NCBI RefSeq assembly: GCF_014595955.1
Contig: NZ_JABVCF010000002.1
Span: forward strand, 124,001 to 188,000
Direction: 5' to 3'
DNA: 64,000 nucleotides
Source: Pseudaminobacter soli (ex Zhang et al. 2022)
GTDB taxonomy: Bacteria > Pseudomonadota > Alphaproteobacteria > Rhizobiales > Rhizobiaceae
Shown here: positions 9,360 to 19,950 of the stretch, piece after piece
How positions within the stretch are numbered: position 1 is the first letter of the stretch
Layout: each line of letters begins with the position of its first letter
Program-made: the position numbers and the translations under genes
Notes under the pieces: generated by a model
What the model saw: only the letters and a program-made list of their open reading frames with translations
The model's database searches: none
What the model was told of the DNA's origin: nothing

Positions 9360-10658
9360 TTAATCTTGAAACGGGTCGGTCACAAGTATCGTGTCGTCCC
9401 GTTCCGGACTGGTGGATAGGAGTGCCACCGGCGCGCCGATCAGTTCTTCGACATGGCGCACATATTTCACTGCCTGGGCAGGAAGATCGGCCCAGCTTCG
9501 GGCTCCCTTCGTGGTTTCCTTCCAGCCTTCCAGCGACTCGTAGATCGGTTCGACCCGCGCCTGGGCGCTCTGGCTCGCCGGAAGGTAATCGATCTCCTCG
9601 CCGTCCAGCCGGTAGCCGGTGCAGACCTTGATCTCGTCCAGGCCGTCCAGCACATCGAGCTTGGTGAGCGCGATGCCGTTTATGCCGTTCACCGCCACCG
9701 CCTGACGCACGAGCACCGCATCGAACCAGCCGCAGCGGCGCTTACGCCCGGTGACGACGCCGAACTCGTGGCCCTTGGTGCCGAGGAATTCGCCGATCTC
9801 GTTCTTCTGTTCGGTCGGGAAGGGGCCTTCGCCGACGCGGGTCGTATAGGCCTTGGTGATGCCCAGAACGTAGCCGATCGCCTCCGGGCCCATGCCCGAA
9901 CCGGGCGCGGCCTGGCCCGCCACCGTGTTGGACGAGGTCACGAATGGATAGGTGCCGTGATCCACGTCGAGTAGCGTGCCCTGGGCGCCCTCGAAGAGAA
10001 TGCGATCGCCCGCACGCCTCCGGTCGTCGAGGATTTTCCACACGCGGTCCATGTAGGGAAGAACCTGATCGGCGACCGAGGTCAGTTCGTCTATCACTGC
10101 CTGATGCTCCACTTCAGGATGGCCGAGGCCGCGCCGAAGCGCATTATGGTGCGTCAACAGCCTTTCCACCTTCGAAGGCAGTGTGTCCAAGTCCGCCAAA
10201 TCCATCACCCGGATGGCGCGTCGGCCTACCCGGTCCTCGTAAGCCGGCCCTATCCCTCTACGCGTGGTGCCGATCTTAGTGCCCGAATTGGAAGCGGCAT
10301 CCTCCCGAAAACCGTCCAGCTCCCTATGCAGGGAGAGGATAAGCGCGGTATTTTCGGCAATTTTCAGGCAGTCGGGCGTGATGGTGACCCCTTGGGCCTG
10401 CAGCTTGGCGGCCTCGGCGACGAACGCATGCGGATCGAAGACGACGCCATTGCCGATGATCGAGAGCTTGCCGTCGCGAACGATTCCGGACGGCAGGAGC
10501 GAGAGCTTGTAGACCTTGCCGTCAACCACCAGCGTGTGGCCTGCGTTGTGGCCACCCTGGAAGCGGACGACCACGTCTGCCCTCTCGGACAGCCAGTCGA
10601 CGATCTTACCCTTGCCCTCGTCGCCCCATTGCGAACCGACGACCACAACGTTGGCCAT
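9360..10658 (-). CDS. purA: Adenylosuccinate synthetase
   Basis: This 432-residue protein is full length for PurA, which joins IMP and aspartate using GTP in AMP synthesis. It shows the GDEGKGK GTP-binding loop near residues 12-18, [22 protein letters not shown], and [12 protein letters not shown]. The ATG is unambiguous. The gap to the divergent DMT exporter gene is about 220 bases and should hold its promoter. Confidence 0.97.
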   Translation of the reverse strand: MANVVVVGSQWGDEGKGKIVDWLSERADVVVRFQGGHNAGHTLVVDGKVYKLSLLPSGIVRDGKLSIIGNGVVFDPHAFVAEAAKLQAQGVTITPDCLKIAENTALILSLHRELDGFREDAASNSGTKIGTTRRGIGPAYEDRVGRRAIRVMDLADLDTLPSKVERLLTHHNALRRGLGHPEVEHQAVIDELTSVADQVLPYMDRVWKILDDRRRAGDRILFEGAQGTLLDVDHGTYPFVTSSNTVAGQAAPGSGMGPEAIGYVLGITKAYTTRVGEGPFPTEQKNEIGEFLGTKGHEFGVVTGRKRRCGWFDAVLVRQAVAVNGINGIALTKLDVLDGLDEIKVCTGYRLDGEEIDYLPASQSAQARVEPIYESLEGWKETTKGARSWADLPAQAVKYVRHVEELIGAPVALLSTSPERDDTILVTDPFQD

Positions 10659-10878
10659 TTCTTTTCCTTCCGATGTCGAGACGGTCCGGAGCGGACCGGA
10701 CGAGGGCCTCTATAGCGATATCATCCGCCGAGCGCGACCGTGGATCGCGGCGACAACCTAGCACAGGCCCAATAAATTCTCCCGCGCGAAGGCTTACGGC
10801 GGCCGAAGCCGCTTACGGCGTTGCTCAGCCTATAAAGAAACTCTACTAGCCAGCCGCAAGCACCGGACCGCCTGCGCG

Positions 10879-11736
10879 TTGCTCCTGCTTACCACGCTGT
10901 TCTGGGCCGGCAATGCGGTAGCCGGCAAGCTGGCTGCCGGCCATATCTCGCCAATGCTGCTCACCGCCATGCGCTGGGCGCTCGCACTCGCCATACTTCT
11001 TGCCATCGGCTGGCGGCAGCTCCGAGCCGATGTGCCGGCGCTGAAGCCGAAGCTGCTTTACCTCTTGCTTCTCGGCTTCCTTGGCTTCGCTGTGTTCAAC
11101 ATCGCCCTCTACGGGGCGCTCGTCTACACCACGGCGATCAATGTCAGCATCGAGCAGGGCGCAATCCCGATGCTGATCTTCCTGCTGAATTTTCTGTTCT
11201 TCCGTGTCCGGGCGACTGCGCTGCAGCTCTTGGGTCTGCTCATGTCCGTCACGGGTATCCTGCTCACCGCAAGCCACGGCAGCCCGGCCCGACTGCTGCA
11301 GTTCGAAGTCAATGTCGGTGACGCGATCATGGTCCTGGGCGTGGTCTCCTACGGTGCCTACACGGTGCTCTTGCGCTACCGTCCCGCTGTGCGCTGGCAG
11401 AGCCTGATGATCGTGCTGGTCATGGGCGGCCTGCTGGGTGCGCTGCCGTTCGCTGCTGCCGAGTACCGTTTCGGAGCGCTCGTATGGCCGGATACCTTCG
11501 GCTGGGCGATCCTCGCCTATGTCGCGATCTTTCCGTCGATCCTCGCGCAGGTCTTCTTCATCCGCGGCGTCGAGATGATCGGCGCGAACCGCGCAGGACG
11601 TTTCGTCAACCTCGTGCCGATCCTTGGCACGCTGCTCTCGATCGTCATCGTTGGCGAGGCGTTCCAGGCTTACCACGCCGTGGCACTGGCCCTGGTGCTC
11701 GGGGGGATAGCCCTGCGGAGAGGAAGGCGATGTTGA
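10879..11736 (+). CDS. EamA/DMT-family exporter with non-ATG start
   Basis: This 285-residue protein has about ten hydrophobic helices and two EamA repeats (LFWAGNAVAGKLAAGHISP early; SILAQVFFIRGVEMIGANRAGRFVNLVPILG late), the fold of drug/metabolite exporters. The substrate cannot be told. No in-frame ATG or GTG precedes the first helix; the first plausible start is TTG at 10879, which leaves almost no N-terminal tail and has no clear ribosome-binding site. The coding frame may extend upstream to an atypical start, or the start codon may have decayed. Confidence 0.75.
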   Translation: MLLLTTLFWAGNAVAGKLAAGHISPMLLTAMRWALALAILLAIGWRQLRADVPALKPKLLYLLLLGFLGFAVFNIALYGALVYTTAINVSIEQGAIPMLIFLLNFLFFRVRATALQLLGLLMSVTGILLTASHGSPARLLQFEVNVGDAIMVLGVVSYGAYTVLLRYRPAVRWQSLMIVLVMGGLLGALPFAAAEYRFGALVWPDTFGWAILAYVAIFPSILAQVFFIRGVEMIGANRAGRFVNLVPILGTLLSIVIVGEAFQAYHAVALALVLGGIALRRGRRC

Positions 11737-11855
11737 GATAGCCGGTGCGCCGGACGAAAGTTGATGGCATAATCCCTTCATGGCAAAGTTCCTGATCCGT
11801 CAGCTCGACGATGAGGTATCGTCGTCCGCAGCGCCGGCGAAGCGAGGAGATCGAG

Positions 11856-12749
11856 ATGACCAACGCAGAAGCGACGGCGCAGATTTCCAACAAGCCCGGC
11901 TTTATCGCGGCCCTTGACCAGAGCGGCGGCTCGACGCCGGGCGCGCTCCGGCTCTACGGCATTCCGGAAACCGCTTACAGCGGCGAGGCCGAGATGTTCC
12001 GGCTGGTCCATGAGATGCGGGTGCGCATCATCACAGCCCCAGCCTTCACCGGTGAAAAGATCCTCGCAGCCATCCTCTTCGAGCGCACGATGGACGGGCT
12101 GGTCGGCGACACGCCCGTGCCCGCGTACCTGAAACAACGCGGCATCATACCGTTCCTCAAGGTCGACAAGGGGCTGGAGGCCGAACGCGACGGCGTCAGC
12201 GTGATGAAACCCATGCCGACGCTGGACGGTTTGCTCGAACGCGCCGTCAAGCTTGGTATCTTCGGCACCAAGATGCGCTCGGTGATCAACCTGCCGTCGA
12301 AGGAGGGCATTGCTGCGGTGGTGGCGCAGCAATTCGACGTCGGCGACCAGATCTCCGCTCATGGCCTGATGCCGATCATCGAACCGGAAGTGTCGATCAA
12401 GAGCCCGGACAAGGCCGGCGCAGAAGTGATACTCCGCGACGAGATCCTCAAGAAGCTGGATGCCCTGCCGGAAGGCCGCCAGGTGATGCTCAAGCTGACG
12501 ATCCCGAGCACGCCGGATTTCTATTTGGTATTGGTCGAGCACCCGCGCGTCGCGCGGGTCGTTGCGCTTTCGGGCGGCTACACGCGCGCCGACGCCTGCA
12601 AGAAGCTGGCGGAAAACCACGGCATGATCGCGAGCTTCTCGCGGGCGCTCGCCGAGGACCTCCGGCACTCCATGAGCAATGCCGAGTTCGACGCTGCGCT
12701 CGCGAAATCCATCGACGAGATTTACCAGGCCTCGACCGTCAAGACCTGA
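11856..12749 (+). CDS. fbaB: Fructose-bisphosphate aldolase, class I
   Basis: This 297-residue protein matches bacterial class I aldolase, which cleaves fructose-1,6-bisphosphate through a Schiff base. The start region FIAALDQSGGSTPGALRLYGI is characteristic, and the segment MLKLTIPS is a likely position for the Schiff-base lysine. The ATG at 11856 was chosen because AGGAGA lies just upstream and the conserved sequence follows directly. It converges on serA with 25 bases between them. Confidence 0.9.
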   Translation: MTNAEATAQISNKPGFIAALDQSGGSTPGALRLYGIPETAYSGEAEMFRLVHEMRVRIITAPAFTGEKILAAILFERTMDGLVGDTPVPAYLKQRGIIPFLKVDKGLEAERDGVSVMKPMPTLDGLLERAVKLGIFGTKMRSVINLPSKEGIAAVVAQQFDVGDQISAHGLMPIIEPEVSIKSPDKAGAEVILRDEILKKLDALPEGRQVMLKLTIPSTPDFYLVLVEHPRVARVVALSGGYTRADACKKLAENHGMIASFSRALAEDLRHSMSNAEFDAALAKSIDEIYQASTVKT

Positions 12750-12774
12750 GCGGCCGCGACCAGCCGCCTACTTG

Positions 12775-14373
12775 CTACGCCGCCCCCACGTCGAACACCA
12801 GCGGTTTTGCCGAGCTGATCTTGGGATTGGCCCGTAGCTCCTTGAGCACATCCGGCGGGAAGGGCGCGTCGAGATAGAGCAGCGCGATGGCGTCGCCGCC
12901 CGGGCGGTTGCGGCCGAGCTGGAAGTTGGCGATGTTGACGTTGTTCCGGCCGCAGATGGTGCCGAGCAGGCCGATGATGCCCGGAACGTCCGGATTGGTC
13001 GTGTAGAGCATGTGCTGGCCGACCTCGGCATCGAGATTGATGCCCTTGATCTGGATGAAGCGCGGCTTGTGGTCGGAGAAGCAGGTCCCGGCGATCGACC
13101 GGGTGCGCTTTTCGGACTTCACCGTCAGGCGGATATAGCCGTCGAACACGCCGGACTTGTCGCGCTTGACCTCCGACAGGATTATGCCGCGCTCCTTCGC
13201 CATGATCGGCGCGGAGACCATGTTGACGTCGGCGACCTGCGGGCGGATGAGGCCAGCAAGCGCGGCGCTGATCAGCGCCCTCGTGTTCATCGCGGCGGTC
13301 GAGCCGTCGAACAGGATCTCCACCTCCTTGATGGCGTCCTCGGTCACCTGTCCGACGAAGGCGCCGAGCACCTCCGCCAGCTTGATGAAGGGTTTTAGCC
13401 GCGGCGCTTCCTCGGCGGTGATCGAGGGCATGTTGATTGCGTTCGAGACCGCGCCCTTGACCAGGTAGTCGGACATCTGCTCGGCGATCTGCAGGGCGAC
13501 GTTCTCCTGCGCCTCCGTGGTCGAGGCGCCGAGATGCGGCGTGGTCACCACATTCTCCAAGCCGAACAGCGGGCTTTCCGTCGCCGGCTCGACCTCGAAC
13601 ACGTCGATGCCGGCACCCCCCACCTTGCCGCTTTTCAGCGCCGCCACCAGATCGCTCTCGACGATAAGGCCGCCGCGGGCGCAATTGATGATGCGCACGC
13701 CGTCCTTCATCTTGGCGATGGCGGTGGCATCGATGAGATTGCGCGTCCGGTCCGTGAGCGGCGTGTGCAGGGTGATGAAGTCCGAGCGGCCGAAAAGCTC
13801 GTCCAGTTCGACCTTCTCCACGCCGAGTTCCGAGGCGCGATCCTCGGACAGGAAGGGATCGTAGGCGATCACGTGCATTTTCAGTCCCACGCCGCGGGTC
13901 GCGACGATCGAGCCGATGTTGCCGCAGCCGACCACGCCCAGCGTCTTGCCGGTGATCTCGACGCCCATGAAGCGGTTCTTCTCCCATTTGCCGGCGTGGG
14001 TGGAGACATTGGCCTGCGGGATCTGCCGCGCCAGCGCGAACATCAATGCGATCGCATGCTCGGCCGTTGTGATCGAATTGCCGAACGGCGTGTTCATGAC
14101 GATGATGCCGCGCCGCGAGGCGGCGGGGATGTCGACATTGTCGACGCCGATGCCGGCTCGGCCGATCACCTTGAGGTTGCTGGCGGCGTTGATCAGTTTT
14201 TCGGTGACTTTTGTGGCCGAGCGGATGGCGAGGCCGTCATAGCGGTCGATGATCTCGGCCAGCTTCTCCTTGTCCTTGCCGATGTCCGGCAGGTAGTCGA
14301 CGTCGACGCCGCGGTCCTTGAAGATCTGCACGGCGGTTTCGGAAAGCTTGTCGGAAACGAGTACGCGGGGCAT
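12775..14373 (-). CDS. serA: D-3-phosphoglycerate dehydrogenase
   Basis: This 532-residue protein is the long SerA form: an NAD-binding dehydrogenase domain with VIGRAGIGVDNVDIPAA and GVVGCGNIGSIVA, an intervening domain, and a C-terminal ACT domain (TTNPDVPGIIGLLGTICGRN) for serine feedback. It oxidises 3-phosphoglycerate in the first step of serine synthesis. It follows serC on the same strand, so the two first steps share an operon, but about 190 bases of hairpin-rich sequence separate them. MPRVLVSDK at 14373 is the conserved start. Confidence 0.96.
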   Translation of the reverse strand: MPRVLVSDKLSETAVQIFKDRGVDVDYLPDIGKDKEKLAEIIDRYDGLAIRSATKVTEKLINAASNLKVIGRAGIGVDNVDIPAASRRGIIVMNTPFGNSITTAEHAIALMFALARQIPQANVSTHAGKWEKNRFMGVEITGKTLGVVGCGNIGSIVATRGVGLKMHVIAYDPFLSEDRASELGVEKVELDELFGRSDFITLHTPLTDRTRNLIDATAIAKMKDGVRIINCARGGLIVESDLVAALKSGKVGGAGIDVFEVEPATESPLFGLENVVTTPHLGASTTEAQENVALQIAEQMSDYLVKGAVSNAINMPSITAEEAPRLKPFIKLAEVLGAFVGQVTEDAIKEVEILFDGSTAAMNTRALISAALAGLIRPQVADVNMVSAPIMAKERGIILSEVKRDKSGVFDGYIRLTVKSEKRTRSIAGTCFSDHKPRFIQIKGINLDAEVGQHMLYTTNPDVPGIIGLLGTICGRNNVNIANFQLGRNRPGGDAIALLYLDAPFPPDVLKELRANPKISSAKPLVFDVGAA

Positions 14374-14397
14374 GGGCAAAACCTTTGCGGTTGGCCT

Positions 14398-14562
14398 ACC
14401 TCCCCCTTGGGGAGGTCGGTCGCGCAGCGACCGGGTGGGGTACTGGCGGCAGTGCTCGAGCAGATCTTGAGTTGCCGGGTTGCGGATTGTGTTGAGTTGG
14501 CGCGGGTGGAGGCGACCCCTTCCGGCCCTTCGGGCCACCCTCCCCTCGAGGGGGAGGGCGGG
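14398..14562. repeat. Hairpin-rich repeat between serC and serA
   Basis: Three palindromes lie in the gap: ACCTCCCC-CTT-GGGGAGGT at 14398-14416, CGGTCGC-GCA-GCGACCG at 14417-14433, and a CCTCCCC/GGGGAGG palindrome near 14540-14560 preceded by GGCCCTTCGGGCC. This matches small mobile palindromic repeats seen in rhizobial intergenic regions. It could attenuate serA relative to serC. Confidence 0.65.
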
Positions 14563-14565
14563 CGG

Positions 14566-15741
14566 CTAAGCCGCCGCCTTGAGCGCTGCCTTCTGGCTGG
14601 CAAAGGCCCAGTCGAGCCAGGGCGTCAGCCTGTGCAGGTCGTCCGCCTCGACGGTGGCGCCGCTCCAGATGCGCAGGCCAGGTGGGGCGTCGCGATAGCT
14701 GGCGATGTCATATGCCACCTTCTCCACCTCCAGCGCCGCCGTGAAGCTCTTCACGAACGCCTGCTGGCCGGCATGATCGAGGCCGGCGACCGCCGGATCG
14801 ACGAAACGCAGGCAAACGGAGGTGTTCGAGCGCGTCTCTGGAACTTCGGCGAGGAAGTCGACGGCCGTATTGTTCGCCACCCACTCGGCCAGGACCGCTG
14901 CATTGGCATCGGCGCGAGCAATGAGGCCGTCGAGGCCGCCGACCGACTTCGCCCATTCGAGCCCGTCGAGATAGTCCTCGACGCAAAGCATCGACGGGGT
15001 GTTGATGGTTTCGCCCCGAAAAATGCCTTCGATCAGCTTGCCGCCCGAGGTCAGGCGGAAGATCTTTGGCAGCGGCCAGGCGGGCTTGTAGGATTCCAGC
15101 CGCTGGACGGCTCGCGGGCTCAGGATCAGCATGCCGTGCGCGCCCTCACCGCCCAGGACCTTCTGCCAGGAGAAGGTCACTACATCGAGTTTTTGGAAGT
15201 CGAGTCGCTGCGCAAAGGCGGCAGACGTCGCATCGCAGATGGTCAGGCCCGCGCGGTCCGCGGGGATGAAGTCGCCATTGGGGACGCGGACGCCCGAGGT
15301 GGTGCCGTTCCAGGTGAACACCACGTCGCGATCGAAATCGACCTGATCGAGATCCGGCAACTGGCCGTAGGGTGCTTCGAGGACGCGCACGTCCTCCAGC
15401 CTGAGCTGCTTGACCACGTCGGTCACCCAGCCGGCGCCAAAGCTCTCCCAGGCGAGCATGTCGACGCCGCGGGCGCCGAGTAGCGACCACAGCGCCATCT
15501 CGACCGCGCCAGTGTCGGAGGCCGGCACGATGCCGATACGGTAGTCTGCCGGTACTTCGAGGACTTCGCGAGTCAGCGCGATCGCCCGTTCAAGCTTGGA
15601 CTTGCCGAGCTTGGCGCGATGCGAGCGGCCCAAGGCAGCGTCCTTCAGCGCCTCGACCGACCAGCCGGGACGTTTCGAGCAGGGACCTGACGAAAAATGG
15701 GGATTAGCCGGACGGACGTCCGGCTTGGAGAGAACAGTCAT
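14566..15741 (-). CDS. serC: Phosphoserine aminotransferase
   Basis: This 391-residue PLP enzyme belongs to the alphaproteobacterial SerC group. It shows [12 protein letters not shown] at the start, [19 protein letters not shown], and the PLP-lysine region [16 protein letters not shown]. It converts 3-phosphohydroxypyruvate to phosphoserine (and may serve vitamin B6 synthesis). It is the first gene of the serC-serA operon. Confidence 0.95.
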   Translation of the reverse strand: MTVLSKPDVRPANPHFSSGPCSKRPGWSVEALKDAALGRSHRAKLGKSKLERAIALTREVLEVPADYRIGIVPASDTGAVEMALWSLLGARGVDMLAWESFGAGWVTDVVKQLRLEDVRVLEAPYGQLPDLDQVDFDRDVVFTWNGTTSGVRVPNGDFIPADRAGLTICDATSAAFAQRLDFQKLDVVTFSWQKVLGGEGAHGMLILSPRAVQRLESYKPAWPLPKIFRLTSGGKLIEGIFRGETINTPSMLCVEDYLDGLEWAKSVGGLDGLIARADANAAVLAEWVANNTAVDFLAEVPETRSNTSVCLRFVDPAVAGLDHAGQQAFVKSFTAALEVEKVAYDIASYRDAPPGLRIWSGATVEADDLHRLTPWLDWAFASQKAALKAAA

Positions 15742-15860
15742 AATCTACCCTTCCAGATAGCAAGCCCCTCGTTGGGGAGGGGTGGCCCACTGGCGGGAAT
15801 AACGGAGACGGACTGGATGCGCAAGCGCCGGATCGCATTGCGACCAATAAAGCCGCAAAT
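15742..15860 (-). ncRNA. Possible serC leader RNA
   Basis: The minus-strand leader just before the serC ATG contains a hairpin CCCCTC-CCCAAC-GAGGGG (15765-15782) and a purine-rich segment GGAAGGG close to the start codon. A structured serC leader is described in alphaproteobacteria upstream of serC-serA operons. I assign it by position and one hairpin only, and cannot check its consensus here. Confidence 0.3.
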
Positions 15861-15899
15861 TGACGAGCCCCGGCAGCGCCGGTCTCCCGGATTATCGGA

Positions 15900-16283
15900 T
15901 CAGGCGCTGCGACGGAGCGCCGTGACCTCGATCTCGATCTTCATCTCGGGCTCGGCGAGCCCGCAGACGAGCATCGTCGCGGCGGGGCGGATCTCGCCAA
16001 AAGTCTCGCCGAGGATCGGATAGACTTTTGCCACGTGGGCGCGATTGGTGACGTAGTAGTGCGTGCGCACGACGTCGGCCAAGGAGAAGCCGGCCTCGGC
16101 CAGCGCTTTGCCGATGGTGGCGAGGCAGTTGCGCGTCTGCTCTTCGACGCTTTCGGGCATGGTCATCGTCGCGTAGTCGTAGCCGGTCGTGCCGGCGACG
16201 AAGCACCAGTCGCCCTCGACGACCGCGCGCGAATAGCCGGCGGTCTTTTCGAAGGGCGAGCCGGTGGAAATGAGTCTTCGCAT
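15900..16283 (-). CDS. RidA family protein
   Basis: This 127-residue protein fits the RidA/YjgF/YER057c fold. It has the typical segments VVEGDWCFVAGTTGYDY, TRNCLATIGKALAEAGFSLADVVRTHYYVTN and PAATMLVCGLAEPEMKIEIEVTAL. RidA proteins hydrolyse reactive enamine/imine intermediates of PLP enzymes; others of this broad family have different roles, and the substrate here is not known. It lies between serC and leuD. Confidence 0.85.
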   Translation of the reverse strand: MRRLISTGSPFEKTAGYSRAVVEGDWCFVAGTTGYDYATMTMPESVEEQTRNCLATIGKALAEAGFSLADVVRTHYYVTNRAHVAKVYPILGETFGEIRPAATMLVCGLAEPEMKIEIEVTALRRSA

Positions 16284-16380
16284 TTCTATCCCCCCGCGGA
16301 GTGCGATCAGCGCTGGCCCGCCTCGCCAGCAAGCCGCTCCCGCGCCGCGACACGAGCAGCGTCAGGCCAAGCCCTGGCCC

Positions 16381-16986
16381 TTAGGCCCAGGGGCGCGAGG
16401 TCGCTGCCGTCTGCTCATAGGCGGAGATGGCCGAAGCCTTCTCCAGCGTCAGGCCGATGTCGTCGAGGCCGTTCAGCAGGCAGTGACGCTTGAAGTCGTC
16501 GATCGAGAACTTGACCACGCCGCCGTCGGGGCCGCGGATCTCCTCGGCCTCGAGGTCGACAGTCAGAGTCGCATTGGCGCCGCGCGAAGCGTCGTCGAGC
16601 AGCTTTTCCAGGTCCTCGGGGCTGACGGTGACCGGCAGGATGCCGTTCTTGAAGCAGTTGTTGTAGAAAATGTCGGCGAAGGAGGTGGAGATCACGCAGC
16701 GGATGCCGAAATCGAGCAGCGCCCAGGGCGCGTGCTCGCGGCTCGAGCCGCAGCCGAAATTGTCGCCGGCGACCAGGATCTGCGCATCGCGATATGCCGG
16801 CTTGTTGAGCACGAAATCGGGGTTCTCGGAGCCGTCCTCGCGAAAGCGCATCTCGGCGAAAAGACCCTTGCCAAGGCCGGTGCGCTTGATCGTCTTCAGG
16901 TAATCCTTCGGAATGATCATGTCGGTGTCGACATTGACGATCGGCAGCGGCGCCGCCACACCGGTGAGCTTGGTGAACTTGTCCAT
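16381..16986 (-). CDS. leuD: 3-isopropylmalate dehydratase, small subunit
   Basis: This 201-residue protein is full length for LeuD, the swivelling domain that pairs with LeuC to isomerise isopropylmalate in leucine synthesis. It shows [22 protein letters not shown] and the substrate-loop [26 protein letters not shown] at 16986 is the conserved start; the open frame further upstream is not conserved in look and runs toward the divergent gene. leuC is not in the window. Confidence 0.95.
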   Translation of the reverse strand: MDKFTKLTGVAAPLPIVNVDTDMIIPKDYLKTIKRTGLGKGLFAEMRFREDGSENPDFVLNKPAYRDAQILVAGDNFGCGSSREHAPWALLDFGIRCVISTSFADIFYNNCFKNGILPVTVSPEDLEKLLDDASRGANATLTVDLEAEEIRGPDGGVVKFSIDDFKRHCLLNGLDDIGLTLEKASAISAYEQTAATSRPWA

Positions 16987-17143
16987 GGTCTTCTTGCCGT
17001 TCCGGGAACTCGAAGGCTTCCCCTTACAGGAAGCGCTCCCGATTTCAAAGGCCCGGCGTCCGCCGCGACCCGCCGCCAAAATGCCCGGGCTTGCGGATGG
17101 CGGCGATCTTTCCCACATTCTGGTCGAAGGAGGGTCCGCGAGC

Positions 17144-17476
17144 ATGGCGAGATCAGACGAGTCTCAGGAGCAACGCGTGCGCGAAAAGTTCTGGAAGACG
17201 GCCAGACGTGCCGCGGCGCAAATTCCATTCATGGATGAAGTCGTCGCGGGCTATTATTGTGCGCTCGACAAGGAGACCCCGCTCAAGACGAAAGGCATCC
17301 TGCTTGCAGCCTTGGCCTATTTCGTGCTGCCGACCGACGCCATCCCTGACGTCTTCCTCGGAATCGGTTTTACCGACGACCTCGCGGTTCTGACAGCGGC
17401 ACTGGCCGCCGTGCGCGCCCACGTGAAGCCGGCACATCGGCTGGCGGCGCAAGAGGCGCTGCGGAACATCTCCTGA
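17144..17476 (+). CDS. YkvA/DUF1232 family small membrane protein
   Basis: This 110-residue protein contains the DUF1232 core: [40 protein letters not shown], about residues 50-90. The family is widespread and its function unknown. The ATG at 17144 follows a good ribosome-binding site (GAAGGAGGG), which decides the start. It is divergent from leuD. Confidence 0.85.
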   Translation: MARSDESQEQRVREKFWKTARRAAAQIPFMDEVVAGYYCALDKETPLKTKGILLAALAYFVLPTDAIPDVFLGIGFTDDLAVLTAALAAVRAHVKPAHRLAAQEALRNIS

Positions 17477-17776
17477 CATCGTGAGGCTTGTTGCCGCAGC
17501 AGGGCGCCAAGCTACACGGAAGCGGGCGCGATGAAAGTTGAAGGGCACCTCTTGTCAGCCCAACTGCTGCCGTTTTTATTGGCTTTTTTCGCTCGAAGGG
17601 GCGGTGTGTCGGCGGCTGCCCGGCTGCAGACATATTTTGGCGGCGGTGTAGAAGGGTGAGGCGTTTTGGCGGACGTTCACCGTTTGGTAACCCTGACCAA
17701 TTCAAACTTTAATGGACGGGCGGGCCTTGCTGGCTCGTTCGCTTCATCCGGCGGACCAAGAACAAGACACGGTGAA
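17477..17776. other. 300-base gap before the IalB-like gene
   Basis: No coding frame here looks real. There are two T-rich stretches (about 17570-17590) and an A/T-rich segment around 17695-17715 (TTCAAACTTTAATGG). The gap probably contains the promoter of the next gene, but I cannot place it. Confidence 0.4.
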
Positions 17777-18283
17777 ATGATGCGCGGATTGTCAGCAGTG
17801 GTTTCGGCGCTGGTCCTCGTCGCGGTAGCATCCGCGGCGTTTGCCCAGTCGGCCACGAAGATTGGACAGCACAATGCCTGGGGCACCTACAGCTATCAGG
17901 CGGGCAACGGTAAGGTTTGCTACGTGCTGACGGTCCCGACCGACAAGCAGCCGGCGACGCTCGACCATGGCGACATCTTCTTCTTCGTCAGCCAGCGGCC
18001 TGGCCAGCAGGTCACCTATGAGCCGCAGTTCATCGCCTCCTACAATTTCCAGGAAAATTCAAAGGTCCAGGTGACGGTCGGCGACAAGACCTTCTCGATG
18101 TTCACCAAGGGCAAGTCCGCCTGGGTCGAGAACGCCGCCGAAGAGCCGCTGCTGATCGCGGCGATGAAGGGAGGCGCGGACATGAAAGTCTCCGCCAAGT
18201 CCGGGCGTGGCAACCCGACGACTTACGTGTTTTCGCTGAAGGGGATTTCGGCGGCGCTGTCTTCGATCGCGAGTTGCAAGTAG
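17777..18283 (+). CDS. Invasion-associated locus B (IalB)-like exported protein
   Basis: This 168-residue protein has a signal peptide (MMRGLSAVVSALVLVAVASA, cleavage after AFA) and a mature domain resembling the IalB family common in Rhizobiales (WGTYSYQAGNGKVCYVLT, VSQRPGQ). In Bartonella IalB is linked to erythrocyte invasion, but most homologues have no known role. Start at 17777 gives the shortest complete signal peptide. It is probably monocistronic. Confidence 0.75.
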   Translation: MMRGLSAVVSALVLVAVASAAFAQSATKIGQHNAWGTYSYQAGNGKVCYVLTVPTDKQPATLDHGDIFFFVSQRPGQQVTYEPQFIASYNFQENSKVQVTVGDKTFSMFTKGKSAWVENAAEEPLLIAAMKGGADMKVSAKSGRGNPTTYVFSLKGISAALSSIASCK

Positions 18284-18298
18284 GCGCGACGCCGACGC

Positions 18299-18410
18299 CC
18301 CCTCGCCGCGTTCGTGGGTAAGGGTGAGGGGCACTCTTTAAGCGTTTCCGCCGCCCCTCATCTGCCTGCCGGCATCTTCTCCCCGTGAAGGACGGGGAGA
18401 AGACCCGCCG
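18299..18410. repeat. Palindromic repeat after the IalB-like gene
   Basis: A CCCCTC/GAGGGG pair (about 18299-18332) is followed by one arm of the same element found between thiB and thiP: GCCCCTCATCTGCCTGCCGG, then CTTCTCCCCG and CGGGGAGAAG (18353-18403). It may also serve as the 3' end of the upstream transcript. Confidence 0.65.
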
Positions 18411-18554
18411 TCCGCGGCGCCCCGTACCTTTCTGCAGAGACGTCCGGCGTGGACCGTGAGAGGCGACGCGATCGCGGTAGGACTGTCGCGCGCAGCCCTG
18501 TCATGCTATGCGGCGCCTTCAAACGGACACGCGGCACACCCATATAGCCCAGCC

Positions 18555-19787
18555 ATGACCCTCACGCTCGACCTGACCACGCCAGACGCGCGCGACGCGC
18601 GGCGCGGCAAATCCATTCCGGCAGAGAAGCCGTCGCTGATCGGGCTGACCCGCTCCGAGATGGCCGAGGCGCTGGTCTCCGCCGGCATCGTCCCGGAGCG
18701 GCAGGCCAAGATGCGCGTGCAGCAGCTCTGGCACTGGCTCTATGTGCGCGGCGTCTCCGACTTCGGCCACATGTTCAACATCTCGAAGGATCTGCGGGCG
18801 ATGCTCGGCAGGCACTTCACGGTCGCGCGGCCGGAGATAGTCGAGGAGCAGGTCTCGAACGACGGCACGCGCAAGTGGCTGTTCCGGTTTCCGGCGCGCG
18901 GCGCGGGTCGTCCGGTGGAGATCGAGACCGTCTACATTCCGGAGGAGGGGCGCGGCACGCTCTGCATCTCGTCCCAGGTCGGCTGCACGCTCACCTGTTC
19001 TTTCTGCCATACGGGCACGCAGAAGCTGGTGCGCAATCTCACCACTGAGGAGATTCTGGCGCAGTTGCTCACCGCGCGCGACCGGCTAGGCGACTTCCCC
19101 GACCGCGACACGCCCGACGGCGCCATCGTACCGGCGGAGGGCCGAAAAGTCTCCAACATCGTCATGATGGGCATGGGAGAGCCGCTCTACAATTTCGAGG
19201 CGGTCAAGAAGGCGCTGCTGATCGCCTCCGACGGCGACGGGCTGTCGCTGTCGAAGCGGCGCATCACGCTGTCGACTTCCGGCGTGGTGCCTGAGATCGC
19301 CCGAACGGGGGCGGAGATCGGCGTCATGCTGGCGATTTCGCTGCACGCCACCAACGACGACCTGCGCGACCTGCTCGTGCCGATCAACAAGAAGTATCCG
19401 CTCAGGGAATTGATGGCCGCCTGCCGGGCCTATCCGGGCCTCTCCAATGCGCGGCGCATTACCTTCGAATATGTGATGCTGAAGGACGTGAACGACTCGC
19501 TCGACGACGCCCGCGCGCTGGTCGCGCTGCTCAAGGGCATCCCGGCCAAGATCAACCTGATCCCGTTCAATCCGTGGCCCGGCACCAACTACCAGTGCTC
19601 GGACTGGGAAACCATCGAGCGCTTCGCCGATTTCATCAACAATGCCGGCTTTGCCTCGCCGATCCGCACGCCGCGCGGGCGGGACATCCTGGCTGCCTGC
19701 GGCCAGTTGAAGTCGGAGTCGGAGCGCATGCGCAAGACCGAGCGTCTCGCGCTGGAAGCCATGATGATCGCCGGCCACGGCGAGTGA
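18555..19787 (+). CDS. rlmN: 23S rRNA (adenine-2503 C2) / tRNA methyltransferase
   Basis: This 410-residue radical-SAM enzyme carries the CxxxCxxC cluster motif (CTLTCSFC), [14 protein letters not shown], and the C-terminal catalytic cysteine region ILAACGQLK. RlmN methylates A2503 of 23S rRNA and A37 of some tRNAs. MTLTLDL at 18555 was chosen because conserved sequence begins soon after; the in-frame extension upstream reaches into the repeat region. Confidence 0.93.
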   Translation: MTLTLDLTTPDARDARRGKSIPAEKPSLIGLTRSEMAEALVSAGIVPERQAKMRVQQLWHWLYVRGVSDFGHMFNISKDLRAMLGRHFTVARPEIVEEQVSNDGTRKWLFRFPARGAGRPVEIETVYIPEEGRGTLCISSQVGCTLTCSFCHTGTQKLVRNLTTEEILAQLLTARDRLGDFPDRDTPDGAIVPAEGRKVSNIVMMGMGEPLYNFEAVKKALLIASDGDGLSLSKRRITLSTSGVVPEIARTGAEIGVMLAISLHATNDDLRDLLVPINKKYPLRELMAACRAYPGLSNARRITFEYVMLKDVNDSLDDARALVALLKGIPAKINLIPFNPWPGTNYQCSDWETIERFADFINNAGFASPIRTPRGRDILAACGQLKSESERMRKTERLALEAMMIAGHGE

Positions 19788-19950
19788 TCCGCGAGACCCT
19801 CCGCTCGGTATTCGCGTAGGCGACGAAACGCCCTTTGAAGGCCGGCTCCTGATCGCCTAAAAGGCTAGTTGAGGAATTCCGCCGGGGCATCGGCCCCTGC
19901 GAAAGACGCGCGACATACGCCGCCGCCACTCAAACCAAAGGATCGATCCA

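Noticed and set aside
13534-15483. Plus-strand 649-codon frame
   Set aside because: It covers serA and serC in antisense; both real genes have clear motifs, the frame does not.
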